Assembly: GCA_043228905.1 (NCBI GenBank)
Contig: JBHGNT010000015.1
Coordinates: 11,346,001 to 11,410,000 of the forward strand
From: Azolla caroliniana
Lineage: Eukaryota > Polypodiophyta
DNA length: 64,000 bases
Reading direction: 5' to 3'
Shown here: positions 11,191 through 23,867 of the stretch, in pieces
Layout of the letters: every line of letters starts with the position of its first letter
Numbering within the stretch: the stretch's first letter is position 1
The notes under the pieces: model-generated
What the model saw: the letters and a program-made list of their open reading frames with translations, nothing else
Told to the model about the DNA's origin: nothing
Database searches by the model: none
Position numbers and translations under genes: made by a program

Positions 11191-14100
11191 TAAATTAAAC
11201 TAATATTGCTAACTAAATCAATCTCATACGCCAATATAGGAGTATTGGTACATGGCCATGGCGTTTTATGATGAACCTATGTGACATTCATTTGTGTTTT
11301 TCTTTGCATTTCACTTACCTTTTCAAACAAGTTGTTGCGAAATCAATTGATTGCTAATAGAAACAACATATTTAGGTCGGGTTTTTAAGAGGGGATTTTG
11401 GTGATTAATTTTTATGCTAGAAGAATGTATGAGATGAATTACTTGCAGAACCATTGAATTTTGGTCAAACTATCAGAAAGGGGATTTTGAAAATGTACCT
11501 TTTCAGGCAAGAGTTCACCTGGGAAATGGAACGAGATCGCTGCCAATAAAAACAAGGTTGTATATTAAATTTATTACATGAAATTCCAAGATTAAGAGTT
11601 GACCAAAGAACATCATATTTTATTGCTTGATTACGTCAGTGACTTGCATCAATTGAGAGTATCTGGCCTCCAGAATTTCCTATCCAATCCATGAATTCAT
11701 TCACATGGTCAAATTTGTTGTTCTAAATCTTGCTAGTGTATCAGAACTATATTGGATGAACTCACCATAGCCTTACTCCATTCTAACACAACTACTCATA
11801 AGAGACACAAAAACCACTATCTGATAAGAGGTCAGTGACAAATTCAAGCCTTTCAAACAGTCTATGAAGGTTTTTAACAACTCTTATGAACAATGAATTG
11901 TGATCAAAGCATGAAATTTTGATCTCGTCGTGTCAAAGGTGACAAAAGGTTTCGATATAGAAAAGATGACATCCATCTTTCTGTCGAAGTGAACATTATA
12001 GTGTTGCATGGATTTTCATTGTTTTGTGCCACTTCACACAATGTTCTCAATTCCTCAGTGTCAAAACTCTGCATTCATGATAAGCTGATAAGAGATATAC
12101 CCATTTCTTTTCTTTATATCAATCCATTAAACATACATAATGGAATGTCAACATTTTTCTTACTGGTCTCTGGAAAGGACCCCATGCTTTTTACTACTCT
12201 AGATTTGGTCATCTTGACATCTGCAAATCACTGCTGATATTTTTTCTAGCCTAATGTTTCCATAAGAGTCTTTGTCCTTACGAAAAACTCCAAAGTATCC
12301 CAAGCTTTTCTCTATTTCCCAAGTGCTCCTTAGTTTTATTTTCCATGATGCCCATGGTCTAACACCCAAAAAACCAATTATGTGTTGAAAAGAGCAATTA
12401 TATGTTGAATTCATCCCATTTCCCTCTATTTTGGGTGGTTGACTAATAGCTAGGGGAAATAAAGAAAAATTCAGGTGTTCCTCAGTTGATTTTGCTTTAT
12501 TGTCTATCCATCCAATAAGGAACACATTGTATGATTGGTATTTTATTAGAGTTTGGCCATACACAGTATTTTTGTTGATTTTGTGACATGTGTGCTTTTG
12601 CAAGAACTTCATAAAGAATTTGGCGGAGAGAAAAATGATGGCTTGCAATTTCAAGATGTATTGAGGACCAATCCGTGTGTCAATTTCTCTGTGAACAGAT
12701 TTAAATGCTCCAGAGAAATGGAATAAATGTTCATATACACGTATGCTATAATCACTACGTCTCTCGAGTTTTTTTTGGACCAGTTCAAATAAGCGAACCA
12801 ATCAAATAGGTTCAATACTTTGTTTTAATAGAAAGCATTTTGTTTGATCTAGTTACTCTTGTAGTTTTAGTTTTGAGACTTCGTCAAGGGCGTCATGAAT
12901 TTCGATGGCAACATAGAGTACTGTGAAGATGGGTAAACTTTGGATTGAACCAACAACAAAATCATGACTTGATGGATTAGCCACTCCAATTCAAATGTAG
13001 AAATTTATAAATGGTTTGAGGTTAGAAGGTCTACGTTGATTTAGTTGGAGACTTTATTTTAAGAGAACATTTTTGAAATATTTATTAGATATATAAGGAA
13101 ATAGTATAAACTTAAGAGAACATAAGTGTTTATTAATAAAGAATGGTAGGTTTGAAAACTCAAGTGTACATTTGCCATTCATTCAATTCGTGTTGATAAA
13201 ACTAAAATTGGAAACCATGGATTAATGGTTTCTAGATTTCTAGTTTGGTATAAGGTTCAAAAGTTTGCAACCGATTTTAGATTGAGGATATAGAACAAAT
13301 GGGGGTTGATTATTATGTAACACATCAAATATATTATCACAAACAAACCTGCAAATTTTTTACAAAATAGCCATAGGTTTTACGAAAATGTGCTTCCAAT
13401 TTCCAAATAGCCATTACCTTTCAAAACCCTCAACATAGCACAAGGAAATCATTGAGAAAGAGAGATGGCAGAAATCGTATGTAAAATGTGAGTATTTCAA
13501 AGAGTCGGAAAAAGACAGGTAGTTAGGGAATTTTTAAAATAGGACAAGAATTGTGAAGAAATTTCAAAACATTTATTATACACACACATGAAGGAAAAAT
13601 GTTTGAATTTTTCTTTATTTCCCCAACTGCCCTTTAATTTTCGTATATTATTACGAATGCCCTTGGTTGACACATGAAATATTTTTGGTGGTACCTGAGT
13701 TATATGCATTCAATTCATCCCCATCCTCTAACTAGAAATAATCTAAAAATGGACATTCAGGGACATAACTCCCTCTAACTAATGTCATTTGAGATAAAAA
13801 CAAATAAAAACAAGGGCATTTCAGGGAAATAAGGAAAAGCGAGCAAGTGAATCATGGAGGGGCATTTGGAAAAATAATAAGCATCATGGTTCGGAGAAAT
13901 ACAATAACTTCTTGAATACCCAATCAATTTGTTGTCAAGGTCTCATTATTTCTCCAAAATCATCTTGACATTGGGGTTGATAGGAGGAATTGGCCAACCA
14001 TATTGAGAACAAAGGTCATCGGTATTTTGCCATTTTTTTGAGCTCTAGAATCCCTTGACATGAATGGAAATCCGGGTTTCTTTTATTTATTAACGGGAAT

Positions 14101-15054
14101 GCCATTATGGTGATAGTGAAGACGAGAACCCACACCACATCATCTATATGCCAAAGGAACACACCTTGGCCCGCGATAGAAGCAAATAAGTATTATTCCA
14201 TTTTTGTTTTCTATTTAATTAAAGATTTGATTTGCTAGGGGCATCCCATCAACCATTTATAATTTTATTGCATAAATTACATTAAAAAGATTCTCAAGCG
14301 TTAGTTGTTATCACATTATAACTTTTGCCATTTTTTTATTATTAGAATTTTCTTCTATTATTATTATTATTATCGTTGCCCTTTCATTAATGGTTACATG
14401 ATTTCTCAGATTGGCTTGTAAGAAAATAGTTTATGCCACCCTAGAGTTTTGAAGTCTCTTCGTCGCTAGACGTACTTTCCGGTGTTTTTCTAGCATTTTA
14501 TCAAAAATTAGCATGTGTCTTTATAAGCCTTGTTGGCATCAAACAAAGTCTCTCTCTTCACACTTTTCTCGCAATCACTAATTAGTGACTTTAAAATGTA
14601 TTGTTAACATCAAAGGAACTTTTGGTTGTTTTTCTAGCTTCTTACCATTTTGTCGATCCCTTCGCTCAAGGGTGGTCGGTTGGATCAACACCCTTCTTTC
14701 TCTCTCTCCTTTCTATCTATCTATCTTTTATCCTTATCTTATGCTTACATTAGTACATATCTCTAATACCCCACACATTTCTTAAGATATCTACGTCTTT
14801 ATCTGAACATTCATCATCGACATCGTGAATAGAACAAGTTAGGATGAACTTATGAACTTTTTCGATTGTGGGTTCTCTAGCATATTATTTTTACATGGGA
14901 AGGACCTAACTTACGTGGAAAGTAAGCTTCTCAACTTCTCATGTCTCATCTCAAGTTTTAGGTCCATAGTGCACACAACTTATCACAATCACACAATTGA
15001 TCACATCACATGTGATATAGATGAATGAATCGACAGTGAACCTAATGTAGATAA

Positions 15055-15102
<48 letters not shown>

Positions 15103-15468
15103 CGCCATGTGTTAATACCCCACACTTGTAGTGGTGCCTAGTAAAGTAGTGATATATTGAGATGTGAACCATGTGCACGAGTTTGTGAAAATGTGGCCAC
15201 CACTAGGGGACAACGAAGAGAATGACAAATTTCTTCAATATACATTTTTATGATTTTGGTTAAGTTCTATCTTCAAAATATCATGAATTGAAAATGATGC
15301 TTTGTCTCTCAAAATGCCATGTTTTTTGGTTAGAACTTAGAACATATCTTAGAGGGTATTTCTATGGTACAAATGTTTCTTAATGGTCATGTCCTAATGG
15401 CTTCGTTTTTAAACAGTTCATATTAAGCAATTATTGAAAGCTCGCCATCATCAAATACCAACCTTACA
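11191..15468. other. Intergenic AT-rich sequence, no supported gene
   Basis: The longest frame (12199-12801, minus, 200 codons) has no recognisable motif and an ordinary AT-rich composition, so I do not call it a gene. There are microsatellites at 14355-14372 (TTA) and 15055-15095 (GT then GA). Nothing else could be assigned. Confidence 0.5.
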
Positions 15469-15900
15469 TTATGTAAATTTATGTACCAAAGCAATGACTT
15501 TTCTTAATGCTAGGTACATATTTGACATTTTTGAGCACGAGCTCTTGACCATTATCCAAAGACCAGTGAATGGTGCCAATACCATCAATATTACAAGCAC
15601 TATGGTTACGAAGATAAACTCTTCCATAGTTGCCTGCATCAAATGTGGTAAGCACTCCAAAAATGGAGTAACATGAAAAGAAGCCCGAGAGTCTACTATC
15701 CATGTTTGTGTCAATCCATCATCGATTGACAATAAAGCATGAATAACATCTGTTTTGGTGATTTGCATGTTTTGAACATGACCTATGAAGGCATCACCTA
15801 TAATACAAAGTACATCACCATCTTTCACCAAATTGGTCTTAAATGATAACATTTGAAGCCATATTAGCTTTCTTTGTTGTATTAAATTTATCATCAGATG
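15469..15900 (-). pseudogene. Inverted copia protease fragment
   Basis: On the minus strand this stretch reads through the same protease region as position 1-235 (WIVDSRASFHVTP, then NYGRVYL and GQELVLKN) plus about 60 codons further upstream, including GDAFIGHVQNMQITKTDVI. The catalytic triplet is DSR instead of DSG. In the paralogue at 1-720 this part lies in the same direction as the GAG-pre-integrase part; here it is flipped relative to 15901-16114. The inversion boundary is near 15900. Confidence 0.85.
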
Positions 15901-16310
15901 GAAACACTAGAAAGCATCTATGGTTATTGTGAAAGGTTACAAAAAGCGTACTCTGTACAGTTTGCAATGTACAACTTTACCTGGAAGGTTTCTTGCTATT
16001 GCTGAATTTGACTCTCGTTTAGAGCTTTGGCATAAGAGATTTGGACATATGAGCATAAAAGGACTTGAAGTCCTTTCTGTTCTAAAACGATTTGATATTA
16101 AGGATCAAAGCTGATTTTTTGTAATGATTGTCTATTTTCCAAACAAGTGAGAAACTATTATTATTATTCTCATGTCAACAAATTTTTGGTTTCATCATTA
16201 GAGGTACCAATTAAACGATCCATAAAAAAATTAAAGAGGGTAAGAACTCCAAATAAACCACCATATATTCCACAGAATTAACAAATGGAATGATCAACTA
16301 TAAAGGGTGA
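15901..16310 (+). pseudogene. Copia GAG-pre-integrase fragment (duplicate of 320-720)
   Basis: The frame at 15920-16114 encodes LELWHKRFGHMSIKGLEVL, matching the copy at 337-720, then breaks at a TGA near 16112. The following bases still align with copy 1 down to about 16310 but are out of frame. Confidence 0.85.
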
Positions 16311-17303
16311 TTAATGATTAGCAACAATGCACAACACAAACAAGCATCAATAGCTAATTATAGTCAATGATGACAAACACACATCACCACCAAAAACATG
16401 AACTCCTAAATTTCTAAACTATATGTTGTCGATTTACATTGCTTGGTTATGATGGCAAAACAACACCCATAACAATGCTACAACTAAGAATCCCAAAGAA
16501 GATAAAATTAAGAAAATCAAGTACCAAGAAAATAGAATCAACTTGATGAATACAAAACAACTTAATTAGTATGTCTATCCACAAGGGGTGCTCTCCTATC
16601 GAAGCATTAGGAAACGTGCAACATCGACAGAGCGGGAGTGTCAATAATCCTGGTTAACCGTTCACTGAACACAAATTAGTGTACTGTAAACCAAATGTAG
16701 AAATATAAAACAAAGAGAGGGACATTTGCATGTTTACATCTTCTGGCTAATCAACTAAGAGAGCATCAATTGTCAAACTGACCTGAAATATTCTGGAGTT
16801 ACAACTTGAAGAGGGGTATTGTAGCCAGAACCCACAAAATCTTTAATACTAACAATACGGAGAATTACAGGACTAATGATAATAACACGCAATAATTTAA
16901 TACACTTGCCACCATGATAATAAAACAAAACCAACATTGCAAACTTTCTTAATCATCGATTTAAAATGAAAAGAACTTCACAAACAAGACTATGGTAAAC
17001 CATCAATTAACTTCACATACGCTAACTCCAGAAAACCCTAACAACCATTTTGCAATTTTTTTGTTGAAAAAATTTCTTTGACATATTTTGTAATCACATA
17101 AATATAACGGTAAAACGAACATAGCTAATTCATAAGAAAAGCAAAGAATGATGACAAGAGATGTATCGTAAGGAAGGAGATATATACAATGAAGTAGAAG
17201 TATCAGATGATCCTTAAAGAGCTTAACCTCATCAATGAAGATTCGACACAAAGAAAGAAAGGAGGGGAAGGATCCCATTCGGCGTGTACAAGACCCTTGG
17301 GAG
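16311..17303 (+). repeat. Duplicated segment alpha, copy 2
   Basis: This aligns base for base with 721-1711 apart from point changes and small indels. It ends at CTTGGGAG (17303), where the copia A 5' LTR starts; copy 1 continues with unrelated sequence at the same point. Confidence 0.85.
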
Positions 17304-17744
17304 TGTTGAGAGACAAGCTCAACATTGGCCGGATCGGTTGAGCAAGCCGAGGACTGCATCGGTTGGGACCGATTGGTTAGGCCAGACTAGTGCGTAAAAC
17401 AGATACGCAAACCGGTGCGTAACAAGAGGCCGTATCGGTGCGTAAACGGAAAGGCCGCGAGAGAGATATTCCCCGTAAGGAATAGTTTTGGGAGTAAGAG
17501 TCGAGGCTCATTTATGAGCAGTCAAGTTTTGTCAGTACTTGTGTCAGCCCATTTTCAGGGCTTGTATACAAGGTGCTCACTAAGCACAATGTATGTATAG
17601 ATCGAGTATTATTTTTGAATTAAGTTCTTGTGTTTACTCTCTCTCTGTCTCTCCCGTGCGTACTGTGCAAACCTAAGCTTTCCATTAAACCTGCGTTTTC
17701 GATTGTTCAGTTTTTCTATATTGCTTCCGCACATCATTCTTTTC
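17304..17744 (+). repeat. Copia A 5' LTR
   Basis: The 441-bp LTR starts TGTTGAGAGACAAGCTC and ends CTTTTCA, immediately followed by a primer site. The same start sequence recurs at 38580 as the first 40 bp of copia B. The left flank is GGGAG, but the matching target repeat on the right is lost with the 3' end of the element. Confidence 0.88.
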
Positions 17745-17756
17745 ATGGTATGAGAG
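17745..17756 (+). promoter_or_regulatory. Copia A primer-binding site (initiator-Met tRNA type)
   Basis: TGGTATGAGAGC directly follows the LTR and matches the common plant copia primer site TGGTATCAGAGC with one mismatch. Copia C in this window carries the perfect form. Confidence 0.85.
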
Positions 17757-17827
17757 CGCGAGGGTTGCGAACTTCTGCAACCGACTTTGCTTGAAGGAAA
17801 AACCAACGAAGAAGAACAAGAAAACCG

Positions 17828-19460
17828 ATGGACAGAGGAATGGCTAGCTCGCTTCCGACGGAGAAGCTCGACAGAACCAACTACGCATCTTGGTCCTACA
17901 AGATGCACCAGTACCTACTCGGGCACGGTTACTGGAGCTATGTCGATGAAGCAAATGACACAACACCCGATTCGACACACAAAGACTTCTCGGCATGGGA
18001 ACAATCGACGAGCAGAGTGCTCACTGTTTCGCGTCTTGTGTGGGCGAACAACTGTTAAGCTACGTTCAGGATGCAAAAACGCCGAAGGGTGCGTGGGAAA
18101 ATCTGAAGAAGATCGTCGCCGCGAGCACCACAGCCAGGAAGCTTCAACTTCGACAGAAGTTGAGCAACCTACGACAACGTGATTTGTGGGTGGCTGACTA
18201 TACCTCGAAGATCAAGGACATATGCAACTCCTTTCCTTCCATCGATGTGAACATCGAGAAAAGCAAGATGGTCCAGGTCTGTCTCGGGGGTTTGGCGTCA
18301 AAGTTCGGAGCGTTCTGAACTGTTGTGTGTACCCGGGAGAATACGCCGTCGTTTTTCGACTTACAGTCGATGCTCCTTATAGAGTAGAACCACGCGGGTG
18401 CGTCGACAAGCACGCATGCCGACAGCAAGATGTTGTACATGGAGGGAGATAGGCCTCGTAGTCGTGGTGGACGAGGCGAGTCGGTACGCAATGTAGGCGG
18501 GCGACGAGATCAAGGAAGAAGGCACCGAAGTGATGCCGACGAGAACCGGCAAGGGAAATCCGCCGCGGAATGCTGGTGTTGTGGCAAGAAAGGCCACACG
18601 GAGAGCGAGTGCTGGAAAAAGCGCGCCGAGTCGGAGAGGACCAATTCCGATTCCGGTTTCGGACGTACCGACAAAGGAAACCGACAGCGATCGCACTACG
18701 CCGAAGGATCCGGAAAAGCCGTAAAAGGGCCAGTCTTCGTGACGAGCCACGAAGCAAAATCAATGAAGAAGATCACCCCGAAGTTGGAGGAGGTGTGGTA
18801 CGTCAATTCGGACGCGTCAAATCAGATGATGTGCCACGAGGAGTGGTTCTCATACCTTGAGAAACCGACGCAACCAGGAGTAGTCGCAACCGGAGATGAC
18901 ACTCAACATCTGATCGCGAATGTCGGTGAAGTTCCCTTGAGCCATGTCAGGCAGAAAGGGAAACTTACGAATGTGTTACACGTCCCGACCATCACGAAGA
19001 ATCTGGTGTCAGTCGGGCAAATCGTCGACCAAGGGATGCAGGTTCGGTTTACACACCTCGGGTGCTTCATTGAGTAAGAAGGCCGTGTTATTGCGCAAGG
19101 GCGAAAAGATGGGAGGATGTTCATCCTCGACTCTACTGACGGTGGCACCGCAGTGTTCGTGAAGGGACAAAAAGTCGAGTCGGACATCGACTTATGGCAC
19201 AAACGGATAGGCCACGTTAACTACCAGCGGCTTCAAGACCTGCAATCGAAACAGGTGGTGTTCGGATTGCCCAAATTTAGTGGCCGAAAGGCACAAATTT
19301 GTGAAGCCTGCCAGCTTGGGAAGCAACGCCGACTTCTTTTCCCCAACGAGGGTAACTGGGTCCGGAACAAGCTCGACTTGATACACTCCGATGTGTGGGG
19401 ACCAACACAAAACGTTAGTCTTGAGAGGAGCCAATATTTCGTCTCCTTCATCGACGACTA
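17828..19460 (+). pseudogene. Copia A gag, protease, GAG-pre-integrase and start of integrase
   Basis: The order is that of a copia polyprotein. Gag starts at 17828 (KLDRTNYASWSYKMHQYL) and shifts frame near 18000, continuing to 18318 (TARKLQLRQKLSNLRQ). The zinc knuckle CWCCGKKGHTESEC lies in the 18430-19077 frame. The protease reads VNSDASNQM where a working copy has VDSGASNHM, so the catalytic Asp is replaced. A TAA at 19075 breaks the frame; after it comes LWHKRIGHVNYQRL and the integrase Cys pair CEACQLGKQ, then the first integrase Asp region (LIHSDVWG). The frame is cut at 19460 by gypsy G1, and resumes at 38491. A TGA at 18316-18318 is shared with copia B. Non-functional. Confidence 0.9.
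19456..19460 (+). repeat. Target site duplication GACTA (left) of G1
   Basis: GACTA precedes the G1 LTR here and follows it at 38491-38495; the copia integrase frame (FIDDY) continues across when the insertion is removed. Confidence 0.95.
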
Positions 19461-19920
19461 TGTTAATCCTAGGGCCGGACAACAGCCTAACACAGGGTGT
19501 CCACTTAAGACACTTCACCAAAGCGTGTTACGACAAGATGACTTACAACACAACGTTTAATTAGACCTTGATTGGTTACTTAGCATTATGTCATTAACAC
19601 GCGTAAGATATAACAATGAGTACAGAACGGTAATCAATACTTAAAAGTTAAGGCAATAAGTTCTATTAATTATCCGTTGTCGATTACATTGTAATCGGGC
19701 CTTTATATAGGTCTCCGGTGCGAAGTACAAAATGGTGCCAACCGGCACCTTTTCGGGATCGGTCCGGATCGGGATCGGCATACCGATTCCGGTCCGTTCG
19801 TCGACATCTTTTCATATATTAATATATATTAAGACTACTAATTACAACAGTTCCCGAATAAACTATTCCTTTCACACTCTGGTTTGGACCTCCTTAAGCC
19901 TTCTTGCCGGCCGGGTAACA
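19461..19920 (-). repeat. G1 3' LTR
   Basis: This 460-bp copy pairs with 38031-38490. A minus-strand TATA box (CTATATAAAG) lies at 19701-19710. Only 37 bp separate it from the stop codon of the extra G1 gene. Confidence 0.95.
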
Positions 19921-19957
19921 CATGGCACGCTCGTGGGACAAAACCTTGTACGTCCTG

Positions 19958-22744
19958 TTACGCTTCGTCCAAAATGTCCACAATGCTTTGCTCCAAAATT
20001 TCCAATGGCTTGTCGAGAATCTGTTGTTGCTGATGTTCCGTTTGTGTCTCTGGCTGCTCCATTTGTGCCTTCTCTGTTTGGGGTTGCGGCTCCGTTTGTC
20101 GCTCTGGCACCGACGTTTCCTTCGTTGGTTCCTCCGTCGAAGTTGTCTCTGGCTGACTGACCCCAGCTTGGTCCCCGTCTGGTCCTTGTACCGGAGACGG
20201 TTCCTCATCACTAAGGTTGACTGTTGCCACCTTCCTCGCTTTTTCTTCCCGAAGCCGGGACCGCTCATAGCTCTCAAACTGGATTTGAGCCTCCAACCGA
20301 TTGTCGTCCAGTTGAGCTACGAGCTGCTGGACCTGCACCAATTGTTCATCCGTCAGGGCTATGAAATCTTCGGCCAACTCATCCCTTATGGCGGTGAAGT
20401 CCTCCGATGTCAGCGTATAACAGTCGTCACCCTCCTTCCACTGGTTTTCCACGTCCGCCCTGAGCAATTGGAGTTCCGTCGTATTCTGCGCCCATTTCGT
20501 CCACCATTGCATAGAGATCTTGTCAATCAAGCTTTTGGTCTTGGTGAGCCATGACCGAAGGATGCACTAGATCCGTTCGGTTCCCATCCATGATTTGTTC
20601 TCCGTGGCTTGTCGCTCCTCTTTCAACTGCTTGATAATTCTGACCGTGTCCGCCTCCTGCTCCCTATAATGGGACAATTGACTTTGATAGGTTGTTTGCA
20701 ACCTCTGTAACACCATTGACGCTCTTTCCTTTTCTTCATGGTTCTGGTTGTGGAGCTCCATCCAGTCCATCGCCGCTTCCTCCAATAGCTTTGAACTCTC
20801 AGCTCGTTCGTCAGTGAGTGTCGTTGTGGCCCTATCAACTTCTTGCCGGAGCTCGGCCATCCGTTCCTGCTGTTGCTTATACTCCATCTCCAGCTGCTTG
20901 TAATCTCGGTGCAGATGATCAAAATCATCGGTCTTCTGCTTCAGCCTCTGGTTGATCTGCCAGCGCACGTGGTCCTCCCGGTCCTTCTGTTGACGGAGTT
21001 CTTCCTTCAGCCTTTCAATTTCTGTCTCCGCCATCCGTCGCAACTTGTCTTTCTCCTGTAGCAATTTCTCTTTACGCATGATGTCCTTTAGCTGGTCGTA
21101 CGCATGATGTCCTTTACGCAAGTTTTCCTCTGCCCGGCGGAGGTTCTCAGCAGTCTTCTTTAATTCTTCTTTGGCCGCCTTCTTCAAGTCGCGTTCGCGG
21201 CTTCGTAATGCTTCTTGTGCGGCCATCTTGTCTCTTAATTAGGCAAGCTCTTGGGCTTGAACCGCATCTTTCTCCGGGACAGTTTCCGTCTCCGAGGTCT
21301 TATTCATATGTACATCCACCGGAGTCACCGGTGCTTGGATCTGCGTTGCGGTTAAGGCCATTTTGGCCATGTCTTCGGTAATCCAATCCAAGTCTTGTTC
21401 GAGGCACCGGGCTGTCTCCAGTTCATAGGTTGTGACGAGCAACCGTTCCGTTTGCGCTCTTTCTTCCGCCTCTATGCATCCGACTACTCCAGCAATTTGT
21501 CCTCCTATCCACCGGAGCCATTGGCTACCGGTGCACTGTTGTTGTGTCTGCACGGCGGGTTGGCTGATGGGTTCACTTGCCGATGGCTGGTCTCGCCTTA
21601 CTGCGTCGAGCTCCACTTCTAGTTTTGCCTGTTGACCACTTTGCCGTTCCGGCTCTGGGTGTGATTCAGCTAGTTGCCCCTTGTCTGCTTGTTCTTGGCT
21701 AGCTGAGGAGGTTGGCCTTTGTATAACCGGTTCTTGAGTTACGGGGCTTGCCGATGCTGCCTGTTGTGCAGGGACTTCTATGACCGGTTCCATCCGAACC
21801 GGTTCCGGTGCCTCCCTTGGCGTGGGATGCTCAGTGTGGGTTGCGGGCGTTCCATCCTTTTGTGGGTCCGAACGCTTCCCAGCTGATTCAGCGGTGCTCT
21901 TCACCGGTCGCCACTGGAGGTGCTTCGTGGGTTCTTCCTCCATTTCCTCCGCCTGAGTTCCGACATTCATTCTTGCCGCCAGGGTGTCCGTTTCTTGCTG
22001 CACCAGTCGGTGGAGTGGGCTCTTCCGGGGCCGTGTCGGTGTCTCCACATGTGTGTCCGTCGACCACTTCCAGCTGGCGCGCTCCTTTGCCGCCTTCTCT
22101 GCGTCGGCCGTCTTCCCCTTAGTGGCCTTGGAGGCCAACAACTGTTGTCGTTTTGAAGTAGGTTTTGGGGTGCCGTCTGTTGGTCTTCCCCGCTTCTTGG
22201 TCTGGACGGGCTCGACCGGTGGCGCCAATAGGGTGAGCCATTGCGTTACCGCATGCCATATTTTCCGGCCTTCCTTGCCGTCCTTTCCTCTTACAATATC
22301 AATAGCCGTACACAACCCGTCGGCAATCAGCACCGGCCATTCCACCTTGACCCCTTCGTACGTGGCGATAATCAAGCCTGCTCGGTTCTGAGGCATAACT
22401 GGGGGTTGAGGGTATACGTGGCCGAACTCATGGAGTACACGGGCAATTTCGCGGAATAACATGTCTTCACCGCCCTGTGTCCTGTAGCCTTTGCTGGCGA
22501 GAGAATACTCACCGAAATATTTGATGAGCTGCTCGGAGGTAGGATTGTCGATCGTGTAGATGCCCCCCTCCGGAAGGCCTGTTAACACACGGATTGCCTC
22601 CTCCATGATCACCTCTGTGTCGATTTCTTTGATAATCTTTTCGGCCTCCTTGTGTGGCGCCGCCTCCATGATCGTCAAGAAACCCTCGAGTCCGTGTTAT
22701 CGTAGCCATTTCTTGGCGGCTTCAGACAGTGTTTGGTAGTCCAT
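19958..22744 (-). pseudogene. G1 extra gene (aORF) downstream of integrase, 928 codons with three in-frame stops
   Basis: One continuous frame runs from an ATG at 22744 (MDYQTLSEAAKKWLR) to a stop at 19958, interrupted only by TAA at 22697-22699, TAA at 21239-21241 and TAG near 20567, without any frameshift. Residues about 1-175 form a conserved domain (YFGEYSLASKGYRT, then LFREIARVLHEFGHVY and AGLIIATYEGVKVEW). A basic stretch follows (KKRGRPTDGTPKP), then a long Pro/Glu/Thr-rich linker, a coiled coil at about 507-725, a second conserved domain at about 730-830 (WWTKWAQNTTELQLLRAD) and a Gln/Pro-rich acidic tail. G2 has a homologue in the same place. I see no signal peptide or membrane segment, so it is not an Env-like protein. 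Function unknown. Confidence 0.8.
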
Positions 22745-23110
22745 CTCTGCGTCGAGGTTGGAGAGTGTTGGCGAGGTTTGATGGTGGGGAGAGTGTGAGA
22801 GAGAAAGTTCTGAGTGAGGGGGTTCTCTATGCGCGAGCTCTCTTCGATTGATCTTCACGCGTCTGTCTGTGTTTGTTCTCCTTGGTTCGCGAAAGGAGAA
22901 GGTCTCGATGCGTGGGGGTTTTTCTCTCTGCATCTTGGCGCCTTTTTCGAGCCTCCGCATGTGCAGGTTGTGTACTATAATAGCATTGCGTGCCATGTGG
23001 CGGTGGTTTAATGTCTTATTCATAGCCTCCTCGTACCTTTTCGACGTGTCTCTTTACTCCTCATTTGCATGGCCGTTTCCACCACTCCTTTCCATGATTT
23101 CTTTGATTCA

Positions 23111-23145
23111 CTTTTTTTTTTTTCTTTTTTTTCTTTTTTTTTTTT
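23111..23145 (-). promoter_or_regulatory. Internal polypurine run between G1 pol and aORF
   Basis: On the coding strand this is an uninterrupted run of A with two G residues, about 35 nt long, lying between the end of pol and the ATG of the extra gene. It could act as an internal polypurine tract, or be a simple expanded homopolymer. Confidence 0.35.
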
Positions 23146-23163
23146 GTAAAATTAATTGTGTGG

Positions 23164-23867
23164 TTAATTTTTCTCCGGTCCTATCGAACCCTTACCTGAA
23201 ACGTGCACCTTGCCGGCCTCTTGACGGTTTGCTGTTGTTTTGCTTTCCCCGGTTGCCGGCTCGTGCTCCTCCTTATCGGCTTGGTGGTAGCCGTTTTCCT
23301 CACGGGTTGCCGTCATGGTTGGCTTGCCGGCGTCTGATTCGGTGGCGGCCCTTCGTTCAAATGGGTTCTTGGGCATAGGTCCTTCGTATGGCTTTAGTCT
23401 AAATCCGTTGACCCATTTACCCAGCACCTCGCCGACAAGTGTCCCTAACTGGTAAGACCCATTGAACCCGCGTGTGATCTAGTACGGTTTGGTCCATCTA
23501 AACCGTAGTTTGCCTGGCATTTTACCCATCCGGGTCTGGAACACGAGTACCGGCTTGCCGATTTTGAACATCTTTTCGTTTCCCTTCCGGTGCTGATCTA
23601 CAAACGCTTTCCGTTGTCGTCGTTCCAATTCCAAGTGCATGATGCTCGCCGGCAAGTGTCCCTAACTGGTAAGACCCATTGAACCCGCATGGGATCTAGT
23701 ACGGTTTGGTCCATCTCAACCGTAGTTTGCCTGGCATTTTACCCATCCGGGTCTGGAACACGAGTACCGGCTTGCCGATTTCGAACATCTTTTCGTTTCC
23801 CTTCCGGTGCTAATCTACAAACGCTTTCCGTCGTCGTTGTTCCAATTCCAAGTGCATGATGCTCGCC
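23164..23867 (-). pseudogene. G1 pol C-terminus with a 217-bp tandem duplication
   Basis: The coding strand carries the integrase GPY/F-type region (RFRWTKPY, then a TAG where G2 has Trp) and a closing segment LGKWVNGFRLKPYEGPMPKNP typical of gypsy pol ends. A 217-bp unit is present twice in tandem (about 23434-23650 and 23651-23867), and both units contain the TAG, so the stop predates the duplication. Confidence 0.8.

Noticed and set aside
12199-12801. 200-codon minus-strand frame in AT-rich sequence
   Set aside because: No recognisable domain and no splice or promoter context; not enough to call a gene.
15055-15100. GT/GA microsatellite as a regulatory site
   Set aside because: Simple repeats of this kind occur several times in the window (5310, 33840, 33965, 34080, 50175) without a shared context.
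18430-18763. Minus-strand frames opposite the copia A zinc knuckle
   Set aside because: The plus-strand frame carries the knuckle and protease motifs; the others are shadows.
19958-22744. Env-like gene in G1
   Set aside because: No signal peptide, no hydrophobic membrane segment and a long coiled coil; it does not fit an envelope protein.
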